DNA of 64,000 bases from Cephalopachus bancanus (lineage: Eukaryota > Chordata > Mammalia > Primates > Tarsiidae), in assembly GCA_027257055.1 (NCBI GenBank), contig JAPVLO010000182.1, positions 2,542,001-2,606,000 on the forward strand. Reading direction: 5' to 3'. The notes under the pieces were generated by a model, which was not told the origin of the DNA, searched no databases, and saw only the letters and a program-made list of their open reading frames with translations. The translations under genes were made by a program, and so were the position numbers. Below are positions 10,838 to 20,990 of the stretch, piece by piece (position 1 is the stretch's first letter; each line of letters starts with the position of its first letter).

Positions 10838-10985
10838 CTGGCTCTGTATTCCAGCAGTGCTGTTGCTGAGCTGTGTGACCTTGGGCCGGCCCCTCCACCT
10901 CTCTGGTCTCCTTTTTCTCCTTGGCTGAATGCAAGGCTGGTCTGGATGACTCCTGAACTCCCCAGCCCCGGGACTCTCTGACTCA
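10838..10985 (+). repeat. MIR SINE fragment
   Basis: GGCTCTGTATTCCAGCAGTGCTGTTGCTGAGCTGTGTGACCTTGGGCC, then CCTCCACCTCTCTGGTCTCC and CAAGGCTGGTCTGGATGACTCCTGAACTCC. This covers both the MIR core and its 3' half. Confidence 0.78.
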
Positions 10986-11610
10986 CAGGAACTTGAGAAA
11001 GCCCTGTTCCCCGGCCCAGCCCAGGACCTTCCTTCCATGGCACTGAGCTCAGCAATCTCAACCACAGGAATCCTTGGCCCCTTGAGGATGGAGCCGAAGA
11101 GAGGTCCCCACTTTACAGATTAGGAAAGCCATATTCTGTACGGAGAAGCACCTCTACATTTTCACTTTCTCCCACTGTTTCAACTAGGGAACATGCCACT
11201 CTTGGTGGTGCCAAGCTAACCAGAATTAAATCAGCTTTTCCTACGGGCCAAAAAAAAAAAAAAGTTTTTATTTTATCTTAAGAACTCAGGGAGGAAACCA
11301 CTTAGTTTTTTTATGCTGAGGAATTCTATATCTAATTCTAGGTGCCATCTTATCCTCACTGTTATCGCTGAAACTCTTGTTGGTTCCCCAAGGTATAAGC
11401 TAGTCCTTGGATCTTGCAGATAATGTTCTTGAGTTTTAAAGGGCGGGGCGGGAGATCTTCGCTTTTTTCTCTTTGTATCAACGCTTTTTTACACTCGATG
11501 CATCTCACACTGCTCCGGCCGGGAGCCCTTGTGCAGGGCACAGCCTGTGTAACTGTACGTGGCAGCCCTGGTTCTTAGGGTGACTGGTCTTGTGCTTTCC
11601 TTAAACTAAA
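10986..11610. other. Intergenic stretch with an A13 tract
   Basis: Unassigned. An ATTAAA at 11225-11230 lies 20 bases before an A tract (11250-11263), which looks like the 3' end of a retroposed transcript. I could not find a matching target-site copy upstream, so I leave it uncalled. Confidence 0.4.
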
Positions 11611-11621
11611 ATCTCACTCTT

Positions 11622-11911
11622 CTTTTTTTTTTTTTGAGTTGGAGTCTCACTGAGTCGCGCAGACGGGAGTGCAGCGGCCGCTCCCGGCCCCCGCAGCCTC
11701 GACCTGCCGGGCTCCGGCGATCCTTCCGCCTCAGCCTTCCGAGGAGCCGGAACTACAGGCGCGCGCTACCACGTCTGGTCAGTTTTTGATTTATTGTAGA
11801 GATGGGTCTTGCCAAGTTGCCCAGGCGGGTCTCGAACCCGCGGGCTCAGGCAGTCCACTTACCTTGGCCTCCCAAAGCGCAGGATTATTGGCTGAGCCAC
11901 CGAGCCCGGCT
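11622..11911 (-). repeat. Alu SINE, lineage-specific type
   Basis: Complement-oriented, GC-rich Alu: TGAGTTGGAGTCTCACTGAGTCGC ... CGGCGATCCTTCCGCCTCAGCC ... GCTGAGCCACCGAGCCCGGCT. It is flanked by CTCACTCTTCT (about 11611) and CTCACTTTTCT (about 11911). Confidence 0.92.
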
Positions 11912-11924
11912 CACTTTTCTTTTT

Positions 11925-13290
11925 TTAAAATTTATTTTATTTAAAAAATGTGGAGTACAATTGAGGATTGGTATACAAGGTACAATTAGGTCATTGTACA
12001 GGTGAAGTCTGAGCCTACCTTTGGTCCCCGCTTTGCCTCGTTTGAGATTAGTACCCTTATTAATGTTATGTACCTCACCCCTCCCCCGGAAGTTCCCAGC
12101 CACTGCCAATCCCTTTCTTACAGTATTATGGTAAATGTTCAGGGTCTGCTTATGAGTGTGAAAATGTGCTACTCAGTTCTTTACTTCTGTGATAAATCAC
12201 TGAATATTATTATACTAAATCATCCAAGTTGCTGCGAAGTTCCTGATTTTGTTCTTCTTTATGGCTGCAAAATATTCCATCATGTATATGTACCACATTT
12301 TAAAAAATCTGGTCCAGTTTTGGTGGGCAGCATGGTTGGTTCCATGTTTTTGCTATTGTAAACAGTGCTGCAATAAACTTGCTTATGTAGCTATCTTTTT
12401 TTGTAGAGTGACCTGAGTTCCTCCAGGTATATTCCGGAAGGAAGATAGCCGGATCGTATGGAAGGTCAATTTCTAGTTCTTTAATGAATCGCCACACTGT
12501 TCTCCAGAGAGGCTGAACTAGTCTGCATTCCCACCAACAGGGCAGAAGCATTCCCTTTTCTCCGCATCCTCACCAGCATCTGTTGTTTTTTGTTTTATGA
12601 ATCATGGCCATTCTTACTGGAGTTAGGTGGCGTCTCAGTGTGTTTTCATCTGCATTTCTCTGATGATCAGTGAGGCTGCATCTGTTGGCTGCTCCTATGA
12701 CTTCTTTTGAGAAATGTCTATTCGTGACTTCTGCCCATTTTTTAATGGGGCTGTTTGTTTTTTTCCTTTCAGCATGTTTGAGTTCCTTATAGATCCTGAA
12801 TGTCAGGCCTTTGAAAGATATGCAGTTGGCACATCTTTTTTTTCCCATTCTGTGGGCTGTCTCCCTACTTTCTTGATTTATTTTGCTTTGCAGAAGCTTT
12901 TCAGTTTGATGAGGTCCCGCTTGTCTATCTTATCTCTTCTGGTATGGGCAGTTGGGGTTTTAATCAGGAATTGGTTGCCAGTTCCAATTTCCCTAAGGAT
13001 GTCTCCTGCATTTTCTAAGATTCTTAAGTTTGGAGTTTTGCATTTAGGTTTTTGATCCATTTGGAGTTGATTTTTGTGTATGGTGATAGGTAGGGGTCCT
13101 GTTTCAATCTTCTGCACATGGTCAGCCATTTTCCCAGCACCATTTACTGAATAGGCTCTCCTCTCCCCAGTGGTTGTTGTTGGAGGCTTTGTCGAAGATG
13201 AGTTGGTTGAGAAATTGAGGTTTTGCTTCTGGAATCTTGATCCTGTTCCATTGGTCTATATGCTTGTTTTAATTATTGTAACCTTATAAT
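11925..13290 (-). mobile_element. 5'-truncated LINE-1 copy (ORF2 C-terminal part and 3' end)
   Basis: About 1.37 kb of LINE-1 in complement orientation. It starts with the A-tail complement near 11925 and the 3' UTR GTGGAGTACAATTGAGGATTGG. The ORF2 end follows, recognisable through GGCTGCAAAATATTCCATCATG, CATTCCCACCAACAGGGCAGAAG, TTTGATCCATTTGGAGTTGATTTT and CCATTTTCCCAGCACCATTTA. Read on the minus strand, the frames between 12300 and 13129 give LINE-1 ORF2 protein pieces broken by frameshifts and stops. The left end is truncated, with a small internal gap near 13262. The 3' UTR matches the short copy at 47972-48337, so both belong to one relatively young lineage-specific subfamily. It cannot move by itself. 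Confidence 0.92.
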
Positions 13291-13492
13291 CAAGTAAAAA
13301 CCTGACTTTCCTTATGACTTCTTGGCCTTGGTAGCTGAGACAGGAGCCTTTTGGAGTTTAATTCCTTAGGTCCAGTCAAGTGGTTCGTTTGAGATTTGTC
13401 GTTATCTTCTGCTTACCCTTCCTCAAAGGCAGAAGAGAAGTGGTGTTTACCAAGCACACCACCACATTCATATAGAAAAACATCACTTTCTG

Positions 13493-13768
13493 GCCAGGCA
13501 TGGTGGTACACACCTGTAATTCAGCACTTTTGGGAGGCTGAGGCGGGAGGTACACTTGAGACTAGTAGTTCAAGAGCTTCCTGGGCAACATAGCAAGAAC
13601 TCGTCTCTACAAAATATTCCAAGTAAATTCGCCAGACACGGTAGCACATGTCTGTAATCCCAGAGACTCAAGAGGCTGAGTAGGAGGATTGCTTGAGCCC
13701 AGATGTTTGAAGCTGCAGTAAGCTATGATCATGCCACTGCACTCTAGCCTAGGCACAGAGCGAGACCC
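13493..13768 (+). repeat. Alu SINE, AluJ-like
   Basis: TGGCCAGGCATGGTGGTACACACCTGTAATTC to CACAGAGCGAGACCC. It is diverged, and its A-rich tail has evolved into the GGAA microsatellite that follows. Confidence 0.9.
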
Positions 13769-13852
13769 AGGAAGGAAGGAAGGAAGGAAGGAAGGAGGAG
13801 AGAATGAGGAAGGGAGGGAGGGAAGGAGAAAGGGAGGGAGGAAGGAAGAAGG
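13769..13852 (+). repeat. (GGAA)n microsatellite on an Alu tail
   Basis: A clean AGGAAGGAAGGAAGG run of about seven units at 13770-13797 is followed by degenerate GGGA/GGAA repeats to about 13852. It grew from the tail of the adjacent Alu. GGAA repeats are dense ETS-type core motifs. Confidence 0.93.
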
Positions 13853-13869
13853 TTTTTCTGTGACGCTTG

Positions 13870-14005
13870 CGTTTACCTAGATCCGAAACCTCTTTTGCTG
13901 CTTCTCTCTACCCCTGTTCTGGGTATCATGTGTCACTTCTCTTTTGCTGCAAAACTGTCAGGTAATAAGCAACCACAAAACTTCAATGACAGACAATAAC
14001 AAGAT
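13870..14005 (+). repeat. Ancient dispersed repeat, left part, family not assigned
   Basis: TTTGCTGCAAAACTGTCAGGTAATAAGCAACCACAAAACTTCAATGACAGACAATAACAA resembles the widespread mammalian segment 'ctgcataacaaaccaccccaaaacttagtggcttaaaacaacaa'. The element appears to continue after the Alu at 14006-14285. Confidence 0.45.
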
Positions 14006-14285
14006 GTTGTTTTTAGTTGAAATCTCACCGGGAGCCCAGGCTGGAGTGCACAGCTTACTGCAGCCTGGACCTCCTGGGCTCGGGTGACCCTTCTGTCTCA
14101 ACCTCCTGGGTAGCTGAGACTACAGGCATGCACCACCACACCCAGCTAATGGCTTAATGTTTTGTGGAGATGCGATCTCGCTGTGCTGCCCAGGCAGTCT
14201 TGAACTCCTGGACTCAGGTAATCCTCCTGTCTCGGCCTCTCAAAGGGCTGGGGATTACAGGCGTGCATCGCCATACCTGGCCAAC
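14006..14285 (-). repeat. Alu SINE, AluJ-like
   Basis: Complement Alu with AGTTGAAATCTCACCGGGAGCCCAGG, middle TTAATGTTTTGTGGAGATGCG, end CGCCATACCTGGCC. It interrupts an older repeat. Confidence 0.88.
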
Positions 14286-14752
14286 GGGTTTTATCGCTCA
14301 TGTGCTTGGAGTCAGTCCCGGAGCTTCGCTGGTTTGCGCTGGGCACATCCCCCGTGGGGGCTGTGGGCTGTGGGCCGCTCTGGGCCGGCTCTGGCTGCGG
14401 CAACTGGGGAGATCCAGCCCTGCTCAAGTCGCTTCCGCCTGCAGGCTAGCCTGGGCGTGCTTTTTGTCTGTGGCAGAGGCACAAGAGCATGCACTGGAAA
14501 TACTCAAGGTTCCCTGAGGCCGAGGCTCAGAACCAACCCTGCTGCCTTGTTCTGCAGGCCAAAACAAGCCCCACGGCATGGGGAAACACTGTGCTTTGGC
14601 GGGAGGTGCTTCAAAGGGGCATGCAAAGGGCTTGGATGCAGGGAGGGGTACAGAACCAGAGACACCAGCACACTCAGTCCTACAGCGCCCCAGCTTCTCC
14701 TGCGCTCCATCTGGTCGCCAGCTCCTCTGCCCTGTGTCTTTGATGGTTTCTT
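14286..14752 (+). repeat. Ancient dispersed repeat, right part, family not assigned
   Basis: CTCATGTGCTTGGAGTCAGTCCCGGAGCTTCGCTGG, later AGGCACAAGAGCATGCACTGG and GGCCAAAACAAGCCCCACGGC. These words occur in old LTR- or DNA-type mammalian repeats, and I infer continuity with 13870-14005. The 215-codon frame through here is bounded by Alu sequence and is not a gene. Confidence 0.4.
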
Positions 14753-14972
14753 CTCCTCGACCTGCTGGGCTCCGGCGATCCTTCTGCCTCAGCCTTCCCA
14801 GTAACTGGAACTACAGGCGCACGCTACCACACCCGGCTAATTCTCTTGATTCACTGTAGAGATGAGGTCTCGCCAAGTTGCCCAGGCGGGTCTCAAACCC
14901 GCGGGCTCAGGCAATACACTCACCTCAGCCTCCCAAAGCGCGGGATGACAGGCTGAGCCACCGAGCCTGACC
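14753..14972 (-). repeat. Alu SINE, lineage-specific, lacking its tail end
   Basis: Complement Alu starting abruptly at CCTCGACCTGCTGGGCTCCGGCGATCC and ending GCTGAGCCACCGAGCCTGACC. The T tract and about 70 bases of the right arm are absent, so either the 3' end was deleted or the copy arose by an unusual priming event. Confidence 0.85.
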
Positions 14973-15004
14973 CCTTTTCCATCTTAAGAAAAGAGCATTA
15001 CATC

Positions 15005-15275
15005 ATCCAGGAGCAGTGGCTCACACCTGCAATTCCAGCACTTTGGGAGGCCGAGGCGGGAGGACTGCTTGAACCAGTCTGGTCAACATAGTGAGAGACC
15101 TCATCTCTCCAAAAAAAAAAAATAGCCAGGTGGGGTGATGGGCGTCTGCAGTCCCAGCTCTTCAGGAGGCTGAGGTGGAAGGATTGCCTGAGCTCAGGAG
15201 GTCAAGGCTGCAGTGAGCCATGGTCGTGCCAGCGTTCTCACGCCAACCTGGGCCACAGAGTGAGACCCTGAGACA
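15005..15275 (+). repeat. Alu SINE, AluJ-like
   Basis: ATCCAGGAGCAGTGGCTCACACCTGCAATTCC to GCCACAGAGTGAGACCCTGAG, with a shortened left arm (GCTTGAACCAGTCTGG). Confidence 0.88.
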
Positions 15276-15329
15276 CTCTTCTCTCCCCGCCGCCACTCTC
15301 AAAGCGTTTATTTATTATGCTGTATCTCC

Positions 15330-15990
15330 TTCTCTCCATTCTTCAGAGAATTTATCCTAAGAAAAAAGAATCCAAAACATAGAAGTATATATACAAGAAG
15401 AACATACAATACAGAGCAGTGTTGTTCCTAACAGCAAAACCGGAGGCAGCCTGAACCTTAAGAGGGGTGGGTGGAATCGTGGTGGGCGGCCATTTACTAC
15501 CTGGCCATTATAAATGGAGGTTGTGAAAATGATGCAGTAATGTTTAAAAAAAAAAAGCTGTGGGAGATAAAGTAAATCCCAGAAAGAAGCTAGACCTCAG
15601 ATATGAGAGTGTTATAACCATGTTAACAAAAAGCCGTATCGTGTACAACTGGTGGAATCCGAATAAGACCTGGGAACTGCACCAACATCATTTCTTGGTT
15701 CTGAGGTTGTGCTATTTTTATGTAAGATGCCACCTGTGGGGGAAACTGGGTGAACGGCCCCTGGGACCTCTCTGTCCCATTCCTGCAACTTCCTGTGAAT
15801 TTACAATCATTTCAAAATTTTAAAGAGTTGAAAGCCCCAAAACTTACACAGAGGGAAAAGACTTGAAAAAAAATTAAAATGGCTATATTGGGTGATAGAG
15901 ATATGGGTGATTTTCCTTTTTCTCTAAATTTTTCATTTTTAAAGAAGCCGTGATGCAGGGAAATACATGCTTTTAAAAAAGACATCCTAG
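15330..15990 (+). mobile_element. Old LINE-1 (L1M-type) 3' fragment
   Basis: AAGAATCCAAAACATAGAAG...GCAGTGTTGTTCCTAACAGCAAAACCGGAGGCAGCCTGAA corresponds to the ORF2 tail. GGGGGAAACTGGGTGAACGGCCCCTGGGACCTCTCTGTCCC and AACTTCCTGTGAATTTACAATCATTTCAAAATT match an L1M 3' end. A further 'gatatgggtgattttcctttttctctaaattttt' segment up to 15990 resembles another L1M 3' tail. Confidence 0.7.
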
Positions 15991-16058
15991 ATCCCTTCAC
16001 CCGCCTTACCCTCCCTGGGTACAGTGTCTCTCATGGCCTCCCGCTGTGGTCATTTTTA

Positions 16059-16200
16059 TTTTATTTATTATTATTATTATTATTATTATAGACAAGTTAT
16101 CGCTATGTTGCCCAGGCTGGTCTCGAACTCCTGTGCTCAGGGCAATCTTCCCGCTTCCCAAAGCGCTGGCCTTACAGGCATGTGCCACTGCACCCAGTTG
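16059..16200 (-). repeat. Alu left-arm monomer (FLAM-like) with (TTA)n tail
   Basis: Single-arm Alu on the complement. The tail has become a (TTA)n microsatellite at 16063-16089. It is enclosed by the perfect 13-base duplication GTGGTCATTTTTA (16046-16058 and 16201-16213), confirming insertion as a monomer. Confidence 0.92.
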
Positions 16201-16351
16201 GTGGTCATTTTTAAAACTCCCCCTAGTCATCTGCCTGCCAGAAAGTCATTCCCTGAGGGCAGGGGCTGTGTCCTGGGTGTGTATCTTAAGCAATCCCCTT
16301 CAGACACCTGCGTGTATCTTCAGCTCTCCTCTTCTAGTGCTCAGGCGAGAG

Positions 16352-16512
16352 CTTCATGTAAAATGTATTCATATATTCAACAAATATGTATTGAACCAAA
16401 ACCTCTGCTGGTTACTGGTATCCTAAACCAAATAACGTCAAGGTGCACGGAAGAGCACTCACCTTCAAAGAATTCATGGCCTATAGGCAGGTGTGTGTTT
16501 AATATAACACAG
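16352..16512 (-). repeat. LINE-2 3' fragment, first part
   Basis: ATTCATATATTCAACAAATATGTATTGAACC and TTCAAAGAATTCATGGCCTATAGGCAGG match the complement of the LINE-2 3' end. The element resumes after the Alu at 16514-16790. Confidence 0.68.
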
Positions 16513-16513
16513 T

Positions 16514-16790
16514 AGGCTGGGCACTGTGCCTCATGCCTATAATCCTGGCACTTTGGGAGGCCGAAGCAAAGGAGAATTGCTTGAGCCCAGGAGTTTGAGA
16601 CCCCTCTCTATGAAAAAATTTTAAAATGTAGCCAGGCATGGTGGCATGTGCCTGTAGTCCCAGCCACTCGGAAGGCCAAAGCAGGAAGATTGCATGAGCC
16701 CAGGAGTTCAGGCTGCAGTGAGCTCTGGCCACATCACTGCACTCCAGCATGGGTGACAGAGCAAGACCTCGTCTCTTTAAAAAAAAGAAA
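16514..16790 (+). repeat. Alu SINE, AluJ-like
   Basis: AGGCTGGGCACTGTGCCTCATGCCTATAATCC to AGCAAGACCTCGTCTCTTTAAAAAAAAG. Inserted in an older LINE-2 copy. Confidence 0.9.
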
Positions 16791-16799
16791 TCACTGTCT

Positions 16800-17010
16800 A
16801 GTCATATAAAGGGATGGAGAGAGGATGATGGGAGCCGGAGCACAGAGAGGGAGAGCCAGCTGTGCCTTGGGTTGCAGGGAAGCTTCACAGAGGAGGTGAC
16901 ACCGGACTCCCCAAGGGGGTGTAAAGGTGGACAGGTCCAGAAGAACATCCTCCAGACAAAAGGATGGCCTTGAACAAAAACATGCAGAAATGGAAGAATA
17001 CAGGGGGCAT
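16800..17010 (-). repeat. LINE-2 fragment, second part
   Basis: AGCTTCACAGAGGAGGTGACACC and GTCCAGAAGAACATCCTCC parallel the complement of LINE-2 ('ctctgaggaggtgacatttg ... gaagagcattccaggc'). It continues the copy split by the Alu at its left. Confidence 0.62.
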
Positions 17011-17559
17011 TTCGAACCCATCATTTTCATGATGGGGATATTTTAGGTAAAAGTATTTTTAATCAATTAATTATTTTTTGCTAAGAAAATATTTTCCAGT
17101 ATAAACTCTGCTGGATCAATTTACTCCCTTCATCCATTTTCCTAATACAAGGCAGTTAAATAGTTTCCCTTTTTTTTTTTTTTTCATTTTTACCTTTATT
17201 TACCAGAATTATTTTTGCTATATACTCTTTCTTTCTTTCTTTGGCATTTTATAGTACTGATTTCATTCATTCAACTGTTTGTTTTGTTCACATCAAATTG
17301 CACTGAATAAATCTTTTATCATTGTGGTGGATATACATATGCCTTTATTTCTAGTAACTTTGACTTTCCTGGGTCAAACTTTACATAATTCAATATAGGA
17401 TATTTTATTATTTTGTTAATTTTTTTGGTTAAAAAAACCAAAATTTTACCAAGCACAATTTTACCATTGTCATTTTTATTTCATTTTGATTATTCTACCA
17501 GCAAGATTCATTGTGAGCTGGGTCAGCTACAGCATTCGTTTTTGTTTCTTACACTATCC
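17011..17559. other. AT-rich intergenic stretch
   Basis: Strongly AT-rich, with a T12-14 run near 17172, CTTT repeats near 17228 and a short perfect inverted repeat (TTTTTTTGG/CCAAAATTTT area at 17424-17450). It probably contains degraded LINE sequence but I cannot assign it. It separates two LINE-2 pieces on the same strand. Confidence 0.4.
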
Positions 17560-17900
17560 AGGAGGATAGTGAACTTGTGAGACCCAGCGAGACAGACAGA
17601 TGGAAAGAAAAGGCACGAAAGGAAGGCGGCGGCACGCCGGGCACACGCGGCCGGCCAGACACAGACACGGGCGGGTCCGTAGGCCAAGGAATGGGATGGG
17701 GGGAAGGGTCTTGGGCTCCAAACGATGAGAGGAAATGGGGAGGGTCAATGAAATGGCCAGAACACCCTGCTGCAAGCAAGGCCTAGGAAGGAGATGGTGA
17801 GAAATTCATAGCTGAGGAATTTGAAGTCCACGGGGAAGCTGGTAAGGGCCTTTGTGTGCCAAACTAAAGAGCCTGGTGGGGCTCTAGACAGAGATAGATA
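17560..17900 (-). repeat. LINE-2 fragment, third part
   Basis: AAGGGCCTTTGTGTGCCAAACTAAAGAGCC corresponds to 'agggccttgtaggccatgttaaggag' in the complement of LINE-2, and AGGAAGGAGATGGTGAGAAATTC fits the preceding region. Order and strand agree with one LINE-2 copy spanning 16352-17900 with later insertions. Confidence 0.58.
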
Positions 17901-17969
17901 AGAACCAGTAATACCTACACATGGCTTTAAAAACCAAACTGTAGAAGGATGTTTTCTTAAAAAAGCAAC

Positions 17970-18105
17970 CCATGCCAGCTGCGGTGGCTCATGCCTGTAA
18001 TGCAAGCAATTTGGGATGGGAAGCTAGAACGGGAGGATTGCTTGAGCCCAGGAGTTCCAGACCAGCCTGGGCAACATGACGAGACCTTGTCTCTACAAAA
18101 AAAAT
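17970..18105 (+). repeat. Alu left-arm monomer (FLAM-like)
   Basis: CATGCCAGCTGCGGTGGCTCATGCCTGTAATGC to GAGACCTTGTCTCTACAAAAAAAATT, followed by an ACAACA tail. There is no right arm. Confidence 0.87.
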
Positions 18106-18360
18106 TAACAACAACAACAAATAAAAAGCAATCGAACCCAGCCCTGTTCCTCACCACAGCCAGTCTCAATCCCAAAGTAGAGGGAATAACTTTTAACCAT
18201 TTCTGACTTTGAATCTTCTACGGGTGACCTTCATAATTTGCCTATATGGTTGTTTCTTAATTCTTCAGGCTTTAGGTATTATCTATGAAGTAGGTAGAGT
18301 CTGTGAAATATGAGGATTTGGTTCCCAATGGATGGCAGGCTAACTAGTAACTAGACTTTT
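18106..18360. other. Intergenic stretch, nothing assigned
   Basis: Short unassigned interval between an Alu monomer and a LINE-1 5' region fragment. Confidence 0.4.
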
Positions 18361-19180
18361 CTTTCTGTCAAAAACAATCATAAAACTGAACAAAAAGAGG
18401 TGACTGTTTTTGAGCTCTGAACAGCAGGCAGTGCAGGACTGTGATTCTTGAGAGAGAGACATACAAGGTAAGACCCATGATCAGCCTAGTTTTCTGCTAG
18501 GGAGGTTTTCCTTCCATAGCACAAAGAGGTAGAGCCCCAGCTGAGCTGGTGGGAGGGGAGGGACTCTGGGGTGCTGAAACAGCTGAAATAAGTGAGGCAG
18601 GACAAGGAGGAAGAGGGAGCTACACATGGTGAGTGTGCATCGGGGGTTGGAGGTAGGAATCTGGGTGCACATTCTTGGTCAAGGACTATGGTATATATGC
18701 ACTGGGTGAGAGGTTACATTGCCTAGCAAGTATCACCTGTTGCAGAGTTGAGAGCGAACAGAAATGGCAGAGATCATGCAATACTGGAGACACTGAAGCT
18801 CCAGACAAAGTGGACAGACCCCTACTGGGCACCACACACTTTCAGTGGTGGTGTGAGAAAGACCATACTTCAGGAGTAGGGAATACACTGCAGGAGGAGA
18901 GGCATGTCCTAGGACTAAGTTCAACACAAAAATAGGACCGTCCTCACCAAGAATAAAACCAAGACTGACAAAACAAAAAGGATATACTAGTACTTTAACT
19001 GCCTGCCAGAACAAGGCTCCTCATCCTTGAAAGGAAAATTCAGGCTCCCTACAAAGCAGCATCCACAAACTTTCTAGCACACAATCAAAAATTACTAGAC
19101 GTGAAGAAATAGAAAAACTCAAGCCATGGTCAAGAGGAAAAGTGGCAAATAGTTTGCCACTAATGAAATGCTTCATGAAG
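18361..19180 (+). mobile_element. Old LINE-1 5' UTR fragment
   Basis: The words GCAGTGCAGGACTGTGATTCTTGAGAGAGAGACATACAAGG, AGACCCATGATCAGCC and AAAAATTACTAGACGTGAAGAAATAG are typical of the 5' untranslated region of old L1 (L1MA/L1PB-like) elements. No ORF1 follows. A related fragment lies at 40378-41230. Confidence 0.62.
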
Positions 19181-19850
19181 GGGGAAAGGCATTAGCTGTA
19201 TATTTGAGAAGAACCACACAGATACACAGAGGCCTAAGGGTCATTCAGGAAGGACTGGCCTAGGAAGAGACATTGAGTGCTGTCAGCAGGACCTCCTCAT
19301 GGATGTACAGGAGGGTGATGAGGATCTGGATTAAAGTTCTGCAGGTCTGTGAGTTTTGTGGTCACACTAAGACCACAAAGTGTCATCCTCTTCCTATATC
19401 TGTGTGGGGGAAGAAGAAATCACAAAATGTCAGAGCAAAACAACAACAACAAAAAACACCCCACCTTACATATGAGAGAGGGTGATTTTCCTAAGACCTC
19501 ACTCACTGCCTTTTGAAGGAGCACTGGGGTTAGAGCCGAAGCCTCGCAACTTCCCTTAATCACACGGGCTCCTTATGACCACCTTGTGCTAAAACAGAGT
19601 CACTGAGATGACTAATTACATGTGTCCTTACAGGGGGAAGTCCTGGCCAGAGTTTCTGAGACATCGGGGTGTCACTTCTTTTTTCTCTCCCATAGTAGGA
19701 GGACGTTTCCAGTTAGTCACCAGATAACAACAAAATGGTGACGAAAGTCATCCTCACAACCACACCCTTGATGCGTACCCACATAAATGATTGCAATTTA
19801 AGGCTTCTGACATCAGATTTCTAGAAATGTGAGTGCCTTAAATGTGAATT
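19181..19850. other. Intergenic stretch, nothing assigned
   Basis: No gene or family recognised. A short (CAA)n run sits at 19440-19455. Confidence 0.45.
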
Positions 19851-20160
19851 TAGGCACAGTGGCTCACACCTGCAATTCCAGCACTTTGGGAGGCTGTAGT
19901 GGGGGGATTACTGGAGCCAGAAGTTTGAGACCAGCCCGGGCAACAGAGTGAGACTTTGTCTCTACAAAAAATAAAAAATAAAAATTAGTCAGGCGTGGTG
20001 ACACATGCCTGTAGTCCCAGGTCCTCAGGAGGCTGAGGCAGAAGGATCGCCTGAGCCCAGGAGGCTGAGGCTATGGTGAGCCATGATTGTGCCACTACAC
20101 TCCAGTCTGGACGAAAGAGTGAGACTCCAACTCAAAATAAATAAATAAAATAAATGCATA
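19851..20160 (+). repeat. Alu SINE
   Basis: TTAGGCACAGTGGCTCACACCTGCAATTCC to AGAGTGAGACTCCAACTC, then an AAATAAAT-type tail. The ACTCCAACTC ending is shared with the lineage-specific type, while the left arm is AluJ-like. Confidence 0.9.
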
Positions 20161-20864
20161 AATAATACATTTGAATCTGTTTAGTTGTTGCCCAGAAGCA
20201 GCATGGTGAGGTCATGACTGTGGCTTTGATCCGCGGCCGGGGCTTAGTTAATAGCATCAGAGGAAAAAGAAAATATATTCCCTGCCCTCAGTTTGGACAC
20301 GCAAGTGAGGTTATTGGCAACATGCAGCAGCAAGTGAAGAATCTCAGTGGATGAATCACGCTCTCTTCCCGGTCGCGGGAACAAACACAAGGCATCAACG
20401 TGGTTCTTCAGGTCATTTCACTTCCATAGGACAGTCACCCGCACCCCACCACCCATTCCTAGGTTGTTCTTGTCCAGTCTTTTCTGGTAGCACCTTCCAA
20501 GTGCTTGATATGTCCGATAGTAAAGTAGGGTCTCCCTCTGCAGAAGGAATTCCCATCCTAGTCCCTAGAGCTGGTCAGACCTGGGCTGTACATGCGGGGA
20601 GCTCAGTCCAGTTGGGTTCTGCGGCTCTCCTTGGAGGGCCTACTGCCAGATGGGACTTGGTGCTGATGCTGAATGCAGGATCCTGAATGCTAAGCGAACT
20701 GGAGAAGGCCAGGCGGGGCTGGAGGGAGGTAGCCATGACCTCCAGGGCTCTCTGCTCTACAGCGGGCAGAATTCTTCTACTGGTTACCGAGGGGAGGAGC
20801 CTAACCTATACCAAGAACCGCCCACGTGGCAGACAGGAAGCACTGGTTTTGTGCACGTCATCTC
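20161..20864. other. Intergenic stretch, nothing assigned
   Basis: No family recognised. Overlapping frames of about 70-110 codons lack domains. Confidence 0.45.
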
Positions 20865-20990
20865 CTGAGCCTAACCACCACCCTGTGAGGCAGGCGTCGT
20901 CATACCTGCTGTTCCTACTTAACTGGGAGACGGAGGCTCTAGTGACCAAGCCTTGACCCAACATCCTGGAGCTGATCGCTGGCGCCCAGT
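20865..20990 (+). repeat. MIR or related SINE fragment
   Basis: CCTAACCACCACCCTGTGAGGCAGGCGTCGTCATACCTGCTGTTCC followed by CTGGGAGACGGAGGCTC and GTGACCAAGCC matches 'cctcacaacaaccctatgaggtaggtactattatt ... gatgaggaaactgaggc'. Confidence 0.65.

Noticed and set aside
11225..11263. ATTAAA followed 20 bases later by A13, resembling a retrocopy 3' end
   Set aside because: No matching target-site copy found upstream and no recognisable transcript; A tracts occur by chance in such DNA.
14157..14804. 215-codon plus-strand frame
   Set aside because: Both ends are Alu-derived and the middle is an old dispersed repeat.
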